NCBI GenBank assembly: GCA_003427395.1
Contig: BFEA01000142.1
Coordinates: 2,041,681 to 2,095,177 of the forward strand
Reading direction: 5' to 3'
Origin: Chara braunii
Taxonomy: Eukaryota; Streptophyta; Charophyceae; Charales; Characeae
DNA: 53,497 nt
The notes beneath the pieces are model-generated. The model did no database searches. It had not been told where the DNA came from and worked only from the letters and a program-made list of their open reading frames with translations. This document shows, in pieces, positions 44,560-53,497 of this stretch. Each line of letters begins with the position of its first letter. Position 1 is the first letter of the stretch. Position numbers and translations under genes: made by a program.

Positions 44560-45240
44560 GACTATAAGCCTATCCGCACTTACTTCATGTACTTGGCTCA
44601 TTATCAAAGTGGGCACTTCGGGTTTGAGACGACATAGGGAAGCCTGTTACAACAGTTTGATTGACGTGCAATGAAAGGAATGAGTTGAAAGCTTGTGCAT
44701 GAGTGTCAAGTCTTTCAACACATCAAACCATCCCCAACAGCCTTATGGACTACTGCATTCTCTTCCTATCCCTGATGGTCCCAGTAAATCTGCCTCAATC
44801 GGTTTCACAGGCATGCGAAAGTAGAGCATGAATTTATATTTGCAATTGATGGTGATGGTTGACCGTTACTCAAAATTCTTGAATATGATTTCATTGCCAC
44901 CTCACGCCTCAGTTAACCTTGTGATTGAGGAGTTTAACAAGAGATACATTCTGCATTAGGACCCTTTAAAGACTCTTGTGAGCGATTGGGACATTAGGTT
45001 CACAAGTGCGGATTGGAAAGACTTCACATCCCACATCCGTAATATCAAACTCAAGATGATATCTGGTCGACATCCGAAAGCCAATGGTTTGGATGAGGAG
45101 ATCAACCAGACTATGATCCAATTTTTTCGAGCTTTGATTGTCCCCCGGTCAGAACTCTTGTGATGACGAATTGTCGATTGTGCAGGGTTTGTAGAACAAC
45201 TCCACATACTCCTCCACCGGAATGACACCAAATCGGTTGC
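44560..45240 (+). pseudogene. Ty3/gypsy integrase remnant
   Basis: An HHCC-type zinc segment is traceable (HYQSGHFGFETT, then HECQVFQHIKPSPTA). The catalytic core follows: FIFAIDGDG (first Asp), LVSDWDIRFTSADWKDF (second Asp, GAT at 44982-44984) and GRHPKANGLDEEINQT (Glu retained). About five stops and several frame changes separate these pieces. Confidence 0.8.
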
Positions 45241-45840
45241 AGTTCGGGTGGAAGGTTCGCAGTCCTCTATCCTACTTGCTTCGTGATCCAGTGTTTAGCC
45301 AGCCTGGCTACAATACTAAGATCGATCGCTTGCTCAAGGTTGCCATTGCAGCCATAGAGAAGCAATGCAGTACCATGATCAAATTTTGCTAACAAGAAAC
45401 TCAACATGAACCTTTCACTGTGGGAAGTTATATCCGAGTAAAGATGTTTGAATTTTTTAGGAAGAGGGGTTGTTGCGAAAACTTCTTCCTTAGTACTGCG
45501 GTCTCTGGGAGGTGTTGAAGCAGGTAGGGAATGATTCATTTAATCCTTCTTATGCGATTGACATACCTCCTCATCTACACACGTACCCAGTTTTTCGAGC
45601 ATCAAAGTTGTTTTTGTAGGTGTTCTGAAACTTTTCCACATTGACAATCGATGGTCCCTCGTGCAATCGACAATGGTCAGGAGATTGATAGGATTGTTGA
45701 ACACGGTGGAAATGAGAAAAACAAATAATATGAGGTTTATTTTCTATATCATCCGGCATATGATTTGTACTGGATTTAAAAAAAGAGTTTGTTGTAGAGT
45801 GCACCCCAAGTTGTCAAAGCCTATGAGCAATTGATTGTTA
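45241..45840 (+). pseudogene. integrase C-terminal and chromodomain-like remnant
   Basis: Reads LKVAIAAIEKQCSTMIKF, then YAIDIPPHLHTYPVFRASKL, which is the segment after integrase in chromoviruses. At about 45690-45840 EIDRIVEHGG..YFLYHPAYDLYWI..VVKAYEQLI has the layout of a chromodomain ending in a C-terminal helix. The chromodomain call is by layout only. Confidence 0.55.
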
Positions 45841-45973
45841 CCGATCAACAACCAAAGTTTTTTGCTACTCTCACTTACACCGAATACACCAGCTCAATTT
45901 TTTGCCATTTATGCCTATGATGCATTGTGCAGGGACTCCAAGTGAGTTCCTTGCTCGAAGGGACCTCACTCTT

Positions 45974-45986
45974 GAGAGGGGGATAG
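45974..45986 (+). promoter_or_regulatory. polypurine tract of the Ty3/gypsy element
   Basis: GAGAGGGGGATAG immediately precedes TGTAATGATC. Plus-strand priming from a tract like this defines the 5' edge of a 3' LTR. Confidence 0.5.
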
Positions 45987-48290
45987 TGTAATGATCTGCC
46001 AAACATAGACTGAGAATACTGCTGATTTCTAAGTTTTCCCACTGGAATGTGTGCCTTGTTGAGATTCCTGCATTCTGTTAAGCTTCCTACGTCCGTGTGC
46101 GTACATGCTCGATGGTTCGTATGTCGGTCTGAGTGGTTTTCGTCTTGAGTGTGTGTGTGCCCCCCCATGACACTTGCTTGTTTGGGAGGCCCATGGGGTC
46201 GGTACTTACCTGTGGCCGTGACTTTGAAGGTTGCGGCGGGGAGAAACACTGAAGTGGTGAAAGGGGTACCTTAGGGCACACTCGAGTAGTGTAGTGTCGA
46301 TACTGGTAGCACTTTAATAGCAGGAGGCCGAGCAAAACAAGAAAAAAAGTTATTACTTTCAGAGGCCTATTAGCGGTGGGCCTAGGTGTAGGCCAGTACC
46401 AGTCAAAGTAGCTTCAGTCTAAGGTTGGTGCGGACAATATCAAAGCCTATAATATTTTTTCCTCCGAAAGGGAGGGGGTAATCCTTGTTTGGGAGGCCGA
46501 GCGGCTTGGAAGTCACCGCCCAAGAGGCAAATGCCTCTACATATAGGAGGAGAGCAAAATGCCCATCCTTATTTGCAGTATGCAAGTTTGGTGTCATGCT
46601 GCTTTAGCGGGCGCTGGTTGTCACAATACCGTTGGAGGAGCCCTGGGTGAAGCAGCATTAAAGAGTCTAGGAAGCAGACCGAAAGCTCTGACCTCATCTA
46701 TGGTGGAGCATCGTCGGTTGGAGGAGGAAGAAGGGGATGAAGGAGGAGAGTGGCAAGGTACTTACTTGGCTACGGTGGATGCCATCTTCATCACCTTGCT
46801 AGGCACTACATCTGGAGGCCCCAGTTGGGGTAGTGCTGCACTGAGATGGCTTCAAGGCAGAAGCGGGCATGGCGGTTTGAGAAGCACATAACATACATGA
46901 TTTGTGTTTTCTTTTGCACGTTAGGGTTAGGCTCTAACCATGTAAATGCATAGTATTATCTGTCATGTAGGGATATTTATGGGTTTCTTTCCTACTCCCT
47001 TATGGTCTTGATTATGTGCATGAGCTTGCAAACTGCTTTGTCACCTACTGAATGGAGAGATAGGAGTATCTTGATTTGAGCGCCATATCTTTCTATAGTG
47101 CTTTGTCTTTTTATTTATGAACGCATATAGTTAGTAGATTCATCTTGAAGTTGAATTTTGTTTTTCAGTATGGTAAAGGCAGAAAGTAGGTCCATTTGTA
47201 ACACCTCTTGGTTGCCAATGGGACCCGCTCACAGTTTATGTAAGACCCATAAATAGGTACCCAGTGGGATCGGGCCCAAACAAAAAGGGCACCTTATGCC
47301 CAAATTTGTTGACAACTTGATGTCATTCATATTTTCCTTCTGGCTGAACTCGGAGTTTATACCAATGGTTAGAGCACTTGCTGCTGAGGGGATCCTGACT
47401 GAGATGTTTTGTAAACTCTACAACACAGTCCGCCGGCTGGCATGCACCTTATACATCACTCAATTCTCAATTGTTTCATGACATTGCTCTTTGCTTAATC
47501 GGTTGTACATTCATGGAACAAAGCTAGATTGGCCAGGAGGGGATCTCATACTCAATCTGGTCAGGTTGGGTCGCAAAATCAGGACTCTCATTAAAAAAAA
47601 AAAAAATCTTTTTATTTTCATGACTGCTCTCTAGTCCAAACAAATTGTGGCTCCGACCATGATTTATACCTTCTCTTCTATATGTTTTTTTCAGTTTGTT
47701 TCTTCTATTGAATCCAGATGCCCTCTTCGATGCGAACATATGATGATGCTTGTATCAGTCAAGACTGAGTCTGACAAGTCGGGTTGCATCTTGAGTCTTC
47801 CGCTTTGTGTAGTGATGTACATTGTTGTCTATGGATTCTTCAAGCCCTTCTCCTCACTTAGGTGGTCCTTGGATCCATGCATGATTCATCCTTTGATGGG
47901 TATGCATCATGAGTAGAGTCCATGTGTTTTATACAAGGAAAGCGGGAGAACTGTGAGAGGAAGTGCGATAGATCGGTTTCTCCGAGGCTGATCATACACG
48001 GTACTTTCACAAAAAAAAATTAAAAGTTCCTTGAAAGATGGGTCAGCGACATTCGATACGTGAAATAAAATTTTGACCCTAGAGGGACGACGATGCAAGG
48101 ACTAACATGCATAGGGGTATCGAGTGGCAGGCTAGCAGAGAGGGACTAGGGTCCGAGCACAAAAATTTCCCCAAGTGCTGCAAGGCGGCCTGATCGATAG
48201 GGTTCGACGAGGGACCAAGGACAGAAGGCGGAGAAGCCGAAAAAAAAATGAAAAAAATTGAGGTGACGCCGACTTTTTGGGACACGGGTA
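45987..48290. other. putative 3' LTR start and unassigned flank
   Basis: Starts with TG after the polypurine tract, but the LTR end is not identifiable. CTTGTTTGGGAGGCC occurs twice (near 46168 and 46483). A 110-codon frame (46559-46891, plus; AALAGAGCHNTVGGALGEAA) and an 89-codon frame (47647-47916) have no recognisable domain. Confidence 0.4.
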
Positions 48291-48530
48291 GGGCATCCCC
48301 GACTTTTCCAAAATAGTACCTACCACGCGGCCATAGTCACAATGGTGGCGACACTCAACAATTAAAAAAAAAAAATAGTCGTGATTTTTTTTTCCACCCG
48401 GAACCAGCAGTACGATGTGGGATGCCATATTTTTCCAGAAAGTACCTTTACCAAGGGAGGGACCCCACAAAAATGGCGGCAAACAGTTTTGGAAGTCGTC
48501 GAAATGTTGCTTTGACGTCAGAAATAGTCA
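48291..48530 (+). repeat. diverged ~125 bp tandem duplication
   Basis: GGGCATCCCCGACTTTTCCA at 48291 and GGGATGCCATATTTTTCCAG at 48418 start two related units. Both continue with AAAGTACCT..ACCA, a CACAAWRGGCGGC-like segment and an A-rich or AGTCGT-like end. Confidence 0.55.
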
Positions 48531-49084
48531 CCCAAAAAGGAAAATTCGGGGCGATTTTTCTTGGGAAAGGTCAGAGTTTGGAGGTTCATTACAGGTCCTT
48601 TAACGTTGGTCCTTATGGAAGGGCGGTTGTAGAGAGTGGGCGACTGTGTCGCATGCGGCAGCGACGAGAAGGTGGGCGACAGACCCTTCCCGGCCCCCGG
48701 TTCCAAGTCGTCCCCAATCTCAGTTGTTATGCGATCGTGCACGGGTCACTATCCCAAAGCCACACACCTACTCACACCATACCCACTGTCTTGCAAACTC
48801 CTCATCCACATCACCGTCGACACTAAATAGGTAGTGGCCCTGTGACCATCGCTAGTTGTGCGCAACTACAAAACTTATCGCACTCTGCTTGCTGACGTGG
48901 GCGGGGGTCGTCTTTGTGTCGAAAGGCAGCATTGTCACAAGCGCAAGGAACACTTTTATCATTGCGCTTGCCCCTCTAACCGGGTATGGACAGCGGAGGA
49001 GGACAACAATAGGAGCTTCATCATGAAGAAGAGAAAAACGGGGATGACATGTTATTCATGACTGTCATACCGATCATGTGGTTG
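48531..49084. other. 5' flank of the Harbinger transposase
   Basis: A plus frame at 48858-49061 (HKRKEHFYHCACPSNRVWTA) may be an N-terminal remnant of the transposase. No terminal repeat was identified. Confidence 0.35.
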
Positions 49085-50092
49085 GCGAGGACAAACATGG
49101 AGAGGGTCATGGATGACAGAAGGGGATTTGCGTGTTGGAGTGAAGCGGGGGGGGTGGCGAGACCTGCAGCGTGTGGGCCACTGTCACGGCAAGGTGTTTG
49201 TGAGATTTTGCAAGCTGTCACATCCACTATTCCACAGCGCGATTCAACGCATTGGTCCTCACATACAATGCACGACAACAAACTTGAGACAACCTTTGCT
49301 AACAAAGCAGCAATTAGCATGTGTCGTTGTTAAGGTGGGCGTCTGGCGGTTACTACAGGTAGTTCGGTCAAGGGTTGGCGATGAGTCTTGTAAGTGCGTT
49401 GGGAAGCAACAAGGAGGTGGTCAAGGTTATTGTTAGGGATTACCCTCACGTCATCTCCTTTCCGCGGGGACGGCATTTGGAGGACTGCATGAATCACTTC
49501 GAATGCAAAGGATTCCCCGGATGTGTGGTTGTTATTGATTGCACTCATTTGTACATCGAAAAGCATAGGAATGAGCATGCGGGGTACTACTACGATCTCA
49601 CAAGATAATTCTCTATTGTCATGCAAGTAGCGTCTGACCATGAGTGTCGGGTTTCAAATGTTTATGTCAGTTGCTCGGAATTTGTCCATAACTCTCGCAC
49701 GCTACAACTGTCGTGTCTTTGCATTGAAGGTGAGAGCGACGCCAGTGTGTTTTCCGGGGAACCTACTTTGTTGCGGGATGGCACTCCTATTGCACCACAC
49801 TTGCTGGTAGATATTGGTTTTCCTTTGCCCGATTGGCTGATGATTCCCCACAACACGCGCAGGGATCATACGCCCACACAAGTGACATTTGATGATTGCC
49901 ACTCAGTGGCAAGGAATGTCGTTGAGCGGACCTTCGACATACTGAAGGACATCTGGAGAAATTTCGGTCGCCGACAACGAATTCATGGTTGTGTGCATCT
50001 TGCACAATCTGCTCATCTACTATAACCTTGATGTGCAAAGAATGATCGCATATGACGACTCTGACTCCGATAGTAATCACGACGGTCGTCCT
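49085..50092 (+). pseudogene. PIF/Harbinger transposase (DDE_Tnp_4 type)
   Basis: DNA transposase remnant. The N-terminal helix-turn-helix region is readable in a frame from 49113 (LFHSAIQRIGPHIQ, LRQPLLTKQQLACVVVKVGV). The reading then shifts to a frame from 49375 with YPHVISFPRGRHLED, PGCVVVIDCTHLYI (first Asp, GAT 49537-49539), a TAA at 49606-49608, FSIVMQVASD, then VHNSRTLQLS, where the usual HDSR Asp is Asn (AAC 49690-49692). VDIGFPLPDWLMIP and NVVERTFDILKDIWR (Glu 49924-49926) follow. A last frameshift near 49985 leads to VVCILHNLLIYYNLD and an acidic tail. The lost Asp, the stop and at least two shifts make it inactive. Confidence 0.88.
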
Positions 50093-50424
<332 letters not shown>

Positions 50425-50772
50425 TTTGAAGTAATCACACGTGGTGATGATACAAACCATCCTAACCCTTAAGGAGCATTGGCCGCTGGGGGAGGCCGGT
50501 GGTCCGCTGCGCGCCGGAATCGGGTTCAACTTTTGATGCGGGCCGGGGGATGAAGGCGATCGAGGGAGCCGTTGTGTGCAGAGCAGTGCGCGTACCGAAT
50601 TGTTCACAGCGCGCCAAGGAATGAAAGAGCACGCCCACAAGGCCGTGCGGAGGCGGGCGTCGATAAGAGGGAACATCTTGAAGCGCCCGCCGCCGGATAG
50701 CAAGAAAGTGTCGCTTTTCTTTTCGCGGAAAAGACGAAGCGGGCATGGTTGTCTGGACGCGGCGGAAGACGA
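50425..50772. other. GC-rich unassigned stretch before element copy B
   Basis: Open frames on both strands follow base composition; none has a recognisable domain. It ends where the LTR-like head of copy B starts. Confidence 0.5.
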
Positions 50773-51695
50773 TGTCGAGCGAATCGGTCCTGCACCACTC
50801 AGAGGTAGCGCGGGACCCTCCCGGCCGCGTCACGCAGGAGTCAGGGTACACCCCCCCGTTGTGGTATATACACGGAGCTTCCGTAAGCCGCTCCGGCTAG
50901 GTGCGCCAACCATACCTCTCGCGAGCCCCTACGACAGGACAGGGCCTACGCAAGGCACGACTACCTCCACCTTACGGGAGCTGTCACCGTGGGCGTATCC
51001 CCGCCGAGCTACCAGTCCACAATACGAAAGTTGATCAGCTGCTATCGCAGAGGTGGACCAGCCGAGGGCGTTTCTCATTCGCTGTAGCATAAGGGGTACG
51101 AGCAGTACTACGCCTCTATCGGGCCCGCACGTGAACCGACGTCCTGGGGGGGCTGAAGTCCCAGGTGCGGCTCGTCGCCAGTCGACTATGACGCATCCCA
51201 CACGCTACGCACGCACCACTCTAACAGACGCAAACAACGACAAACACACACATACACACAAAACGACACAACACGAACTACGCGACAACGCTCCTAGCCC
51301 CTTGGTAGCCATCCCATAACTCTTCAATGCGGAAGTCGGGTAGGCGTAGATTGCGAGACTCGATATACCATCACGTGGACGCAGGGCTACTCACAGCGAC
51401 TCGTAATGCAACCGTACGCAAGCGGTCGCAACAATGGCGTACTATGTAGTAACCCCACTCACAAGGCCATTGTCAATCCCGAGGGTCGCGTTCGACACTC
51501 AAGTGTCGGCTGACACGCGCCTAGAGGGTTAATCTCTCGACACCGAACAACCGCCATGCGCGGTTGGAGACCACACCCTCTTCTGCACCTTGTGCAGAGG
51601 GGTTGAGTAGACAGCTTCAAGCTGTCGTGGCGGTCAAACATCAACGGGTTTGAATTTGACGGCTGCCATGGACTATAACGTCCAACCATGAAAGC
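50773..51695 (+). repeat. LTR-like head of copy B
   Basis: Diverged copy of 28912-29890, sharing the landmarks given there, with small insertions and deletions and a different CA-rich patch near 51220-51270. Confidence 0.85.
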
Positions 51696-51729
51696 TCAAA
51701 GAAGAAAAACTCATTCCAACTCTCATTAG

Positions 51730-52300
51730 CTTAGTGGCCTCCTGGAAACGAAAGGGTATGCAGGCCCAAACGACGCGCGCCCGGAGGCGGCCCGGTATCC
51801 TACCCATAGGCTACTCGATGTCCGGGGTAGTGAGGCCCGTACACGAACTCCCATAGGCCGACTGGGACTAGTCCTTCGCCCACGTGCCGCTTCTCGATAC
51901 CAAAACCCCGAGTCTATTGACCTCGTCGCGCTCGTGGCCTCGCCGCCTAGCCCATAACTTTTTAGTGCGAGAATCGACGAGTGCTGCATGTGCGGGCTTA
52001 ATATAAGATCGCGCAGACGCCGGACTTACACATACCACCTCACTATGCATCTCTACGTGGGTAATGCGATGACGGCGCATTATGTGGTGCCCGTACCCAA
52101 ATGGCCTATCCCGAGCCAAGCGGTTGCTTCCGATGCTCAGGCGTCGGCTGACGTGCACGCTAAGGGGAAGTAACCCTTTAGCAGGCGCAAAACCCGCCTG
52201 AGGGTCTTACCGCCTTCTGCACCCTGAGGTGTCCCAAAGGGTGCGGGGTAAGACAGTCCTTAGGGCAGGAAGGGAATTGGAGCCGTGGTGAGCTGTCTGG
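51730..52300 (+). repeat. second, more diverged head-related segment
   Basis: Repeats the order of the 3' half of the head: CCCATAACTTTTTAGTGCGA, ATAAGATCGCGCAGACGC, GATGGCGCATTATGTGGT, CAGGCGTCGGCTGACGTGCA, AAGTAACCCTTTAGC and GCCTTCTGCACC. It is probably an older family member or a subfamily LTR next to copy B. Confidence 0.65.
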
Positions 52301-52330
52301 CGCATCACCAGTGAACCTTTTCAGAGCTAT

Positions 52331-52521
52331 CCCTGAGGCCTGGTTCGTCCTGGGCAAGGACCATCGTTTTCTAGGCTCAGGGCTAACGTCCGACCACAAT
52401 TTCTTCAGAAGCGTATATATAAATANCCCTGAGGCCTGGTTCGTCCTGGGCAAGGACCATCGTTTTCTAGGCTCAGGGCTAACGTCCGACCACAATTTCT
52501 TCAGAAGCGTATATATAAATA
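52331..52521. repeat. identical 95 bp duplicate around an N
   Basis: 52331-52425 and 52427-52521 are identical and separated by one N at 52426. Exact identity in otherwise diverged sequence points to a gap-joining artefact. Confidence 0.9.
52511..52521 (+). promoter_or_regulatory. TATA-box-like sequence in copy B
   Basis: TATATAAATAG follows GCG; the usual start-site distance would place transcription near 52540. Repeated at 52415-52425 by the duplication. Compatible with an LTR promoter, by sequence only. Confidence 0.35.
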
Positions 52522-53038
52522 GAGGGGTCATTCCCTCCCTTCTACTCATTCTAACCCTGGATTAGGTCCCTAGCACGCGGACCCTTCAGGCCGCCCAAGT
52601 ACNCTACATAGGTANGCATACATACACATGTACACACATATATACACNTATGGGAATAAACGTGTGTCGGTCANATCTCACAATCACAGTAGGTCTCCTA
52701 ATGCACATATATAGGATCGCAGGGCAGTCCAATCCAATAATCCAAGTCACAGAACATACCTACAACCACATCAAAAAGTCAAGCAGAAGTCCACACACTA
52801 CACGGAGTCAACTCCAATCAATCTCCATACTCATACCCTTTGCCTTAGCCATGCAAGCCCCAACCTCCAGCCAACCAACCTTAAGTAAATACTAANTACC
52901 TTTGTTAAATGGCCATTCAATAAAAGTCCGAGTGAAACCTTAACAAAACAGAGAANATCACAAGGGTTGAAGCCTCTTTAGGTTGAGTAAGGAGANTGGG
53001 TTGAGGTTGAGTCGTAAACCNACGAGTCGACAACCGAC

Positions 53039-53077
53039 CTGTTATCTGTGATAACAGAAGGTGATCCTAATAGGATC
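53039..53077 (+). other. conserved hairpin pair, copy B
   Basis: CTGTTATC-TGT-GATAACAG (53039-53057) and GATCCT-AAT-AGGATC (53063-53077). Stems are identical to copy A (30354-30392) while both loops differ. Before them TCGT..ACGA can pair across an N, in place of the third hairpin of copy A. Confidence 0.7.
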
Positions 53078-53307
53078 AAGCTGAGTCNACCCCACGTCCT
53101 GAAGCGACTTGATAAAACAGACATGTGACACAAGCCAGGNCAATCTCAAGCTAAGTCTATGCGCTCAGGGAGAGTAACCTCCACCTCCTGACCTTACTCG
53201 AGTTGTCATATCCAACCAAGTCTAGGTCCACCTCTAGATAACACTCAGCGTAAGGTGGATATCGTCATAGCCTCCCCTACATAGGTCGCCACTTGTCCAA
53301 ATATAGG

Positions 53308-53497
53308 CTAACTCCTTTAACTTAGGAANATTTCGGCAGCGCTTCCCGCAGGAAAAGTGACATTGCAGAAAATATACTAGTCCAAAAAGTCAAACTTTGG
53401 ATCCCAAAAAGTCAAAATTTGTATAACTCCCTGACCTAGCAAAAATTTGGGTAGCATTTCCTTCAGAGAGGAGAGCCCCCCAGATCTATACTAAGTC
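53308..53497 (+). repeat. TTTCGGCAGC..TTCCC tandem units, copy B
   Basis: Two units at about 53308 and 53420, matching the first two of copy A, run to the window end (..ATACTAAGTC). Confidence 0.75.

Larger units (their letters stand above)
41624..45986 (+). mobile_element. decayed Ty3/gypsy chromovirus
   Basis: Gag, protease region, reverse transcriptase, RNase H, integrase and a chromodomain-like tail occur in the canonical Ty3/gypsy order on the plus strand. A polypurine tract and the start of a putative 3' LTR (TGTAATGATC at 45987) follow. Stops and frameshifts occur every 50-200 bases, so it is long dead. No 5' LTR matching the sequence after 45987 was found upstream; it may be deleted or too diverged. 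Confidence 0.85.
50773..53497 (+). mobile_element. large non-coding structured element, copy B (cut by window end)
   Basis: Same order and orientation as copy A: LTR-like head from TGTCGAGCG at 50773, hairpins at 53039-53077, TTTCGGCAGC..TTCCC tandem units from 53308. It also has an extra, more diverged head-related segment (51730-52300). A hairpin array like that of copy A would be expected beyond the window. At least eleven single Ns lie between 52426 and 53329, suggesting an imperfect consensus of repeat copies. Confidence 0.65.

Overview
This is a gene-poor, repeat-rich eukaryotic nuclear window. It has no operons, rRNA genes or convincing intact host genes. It has long A and T tracts, many di- and trinucleotide microsatellites, and relics of at least six kinds of transposable element. 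The protein families (BED/hAT, Ty3/gypsy chromovirus, PIF/Harbinger, a GIY-YIG element) and the style of the repeats fit a plant-lineage genome. A charophyte alga such as Chara is my tentative guess; it rests on general resemblance, not on a search.

Layout. 0-3 kb: long A tracts and a CA microsatellite inside a duplicated segment. 5.5-6.1 and 25.3-25.8 kb: two copies of one MITE-like family with TTAA at both ends. 9.6-10.8 kb: two degenerate tandem repeats. 13.6-14.0 kb: a second kind of MITE. 15.7-20.8 kb: two ~1 kb direct repeats flanking a decayed gag-like/coiled-coil region and a GIY-YIG endonuclease domain, which looks like a Penelope-like element or relative; both repeats carry a hammerhead-like motif. 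21.0-23.0 kb: minus-strand reading frames that may be a decayed spliced gene. 23.0-23.7 and 28.2-28.9 kb: tandem arrays of ~80 bp units. 28.9-32.2 kb and 50.8-53.5 kb (cut by the window end): two copies of a large non-coding element with an LTR-like head, conserved small hairpins and tandem units. In the first copy it also has an array of 11 hairpins with a conserved loop and co-varying stems.

34-37 kb: a purine-rich minisatellite with an assembly gap, then two foldback structures. 37.2-39.4 kb: a nearly intact hAT transposase with one frameshift and one stop. 41.6-46.0 kb: a heavily decayed Ty3/gypsy chromovirus (gag, RT, RNase H, integrase, chromodomain remnant, polypurine tract). 49.1-50.1 kb: a PIF/Harbinger transposase with a catalytic Asp changed to Asn. 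Two tRNA-like SINE heads lie near 34.0 and 40.7 kb.

Nothing here acts as a pathway. The window is a record of nested transposition and decay. The most interesting signal is RNA-like structure: the co-varying hairpin array at 31.24-32.15 kb and the conserved hairpins upstream of it in the same element.
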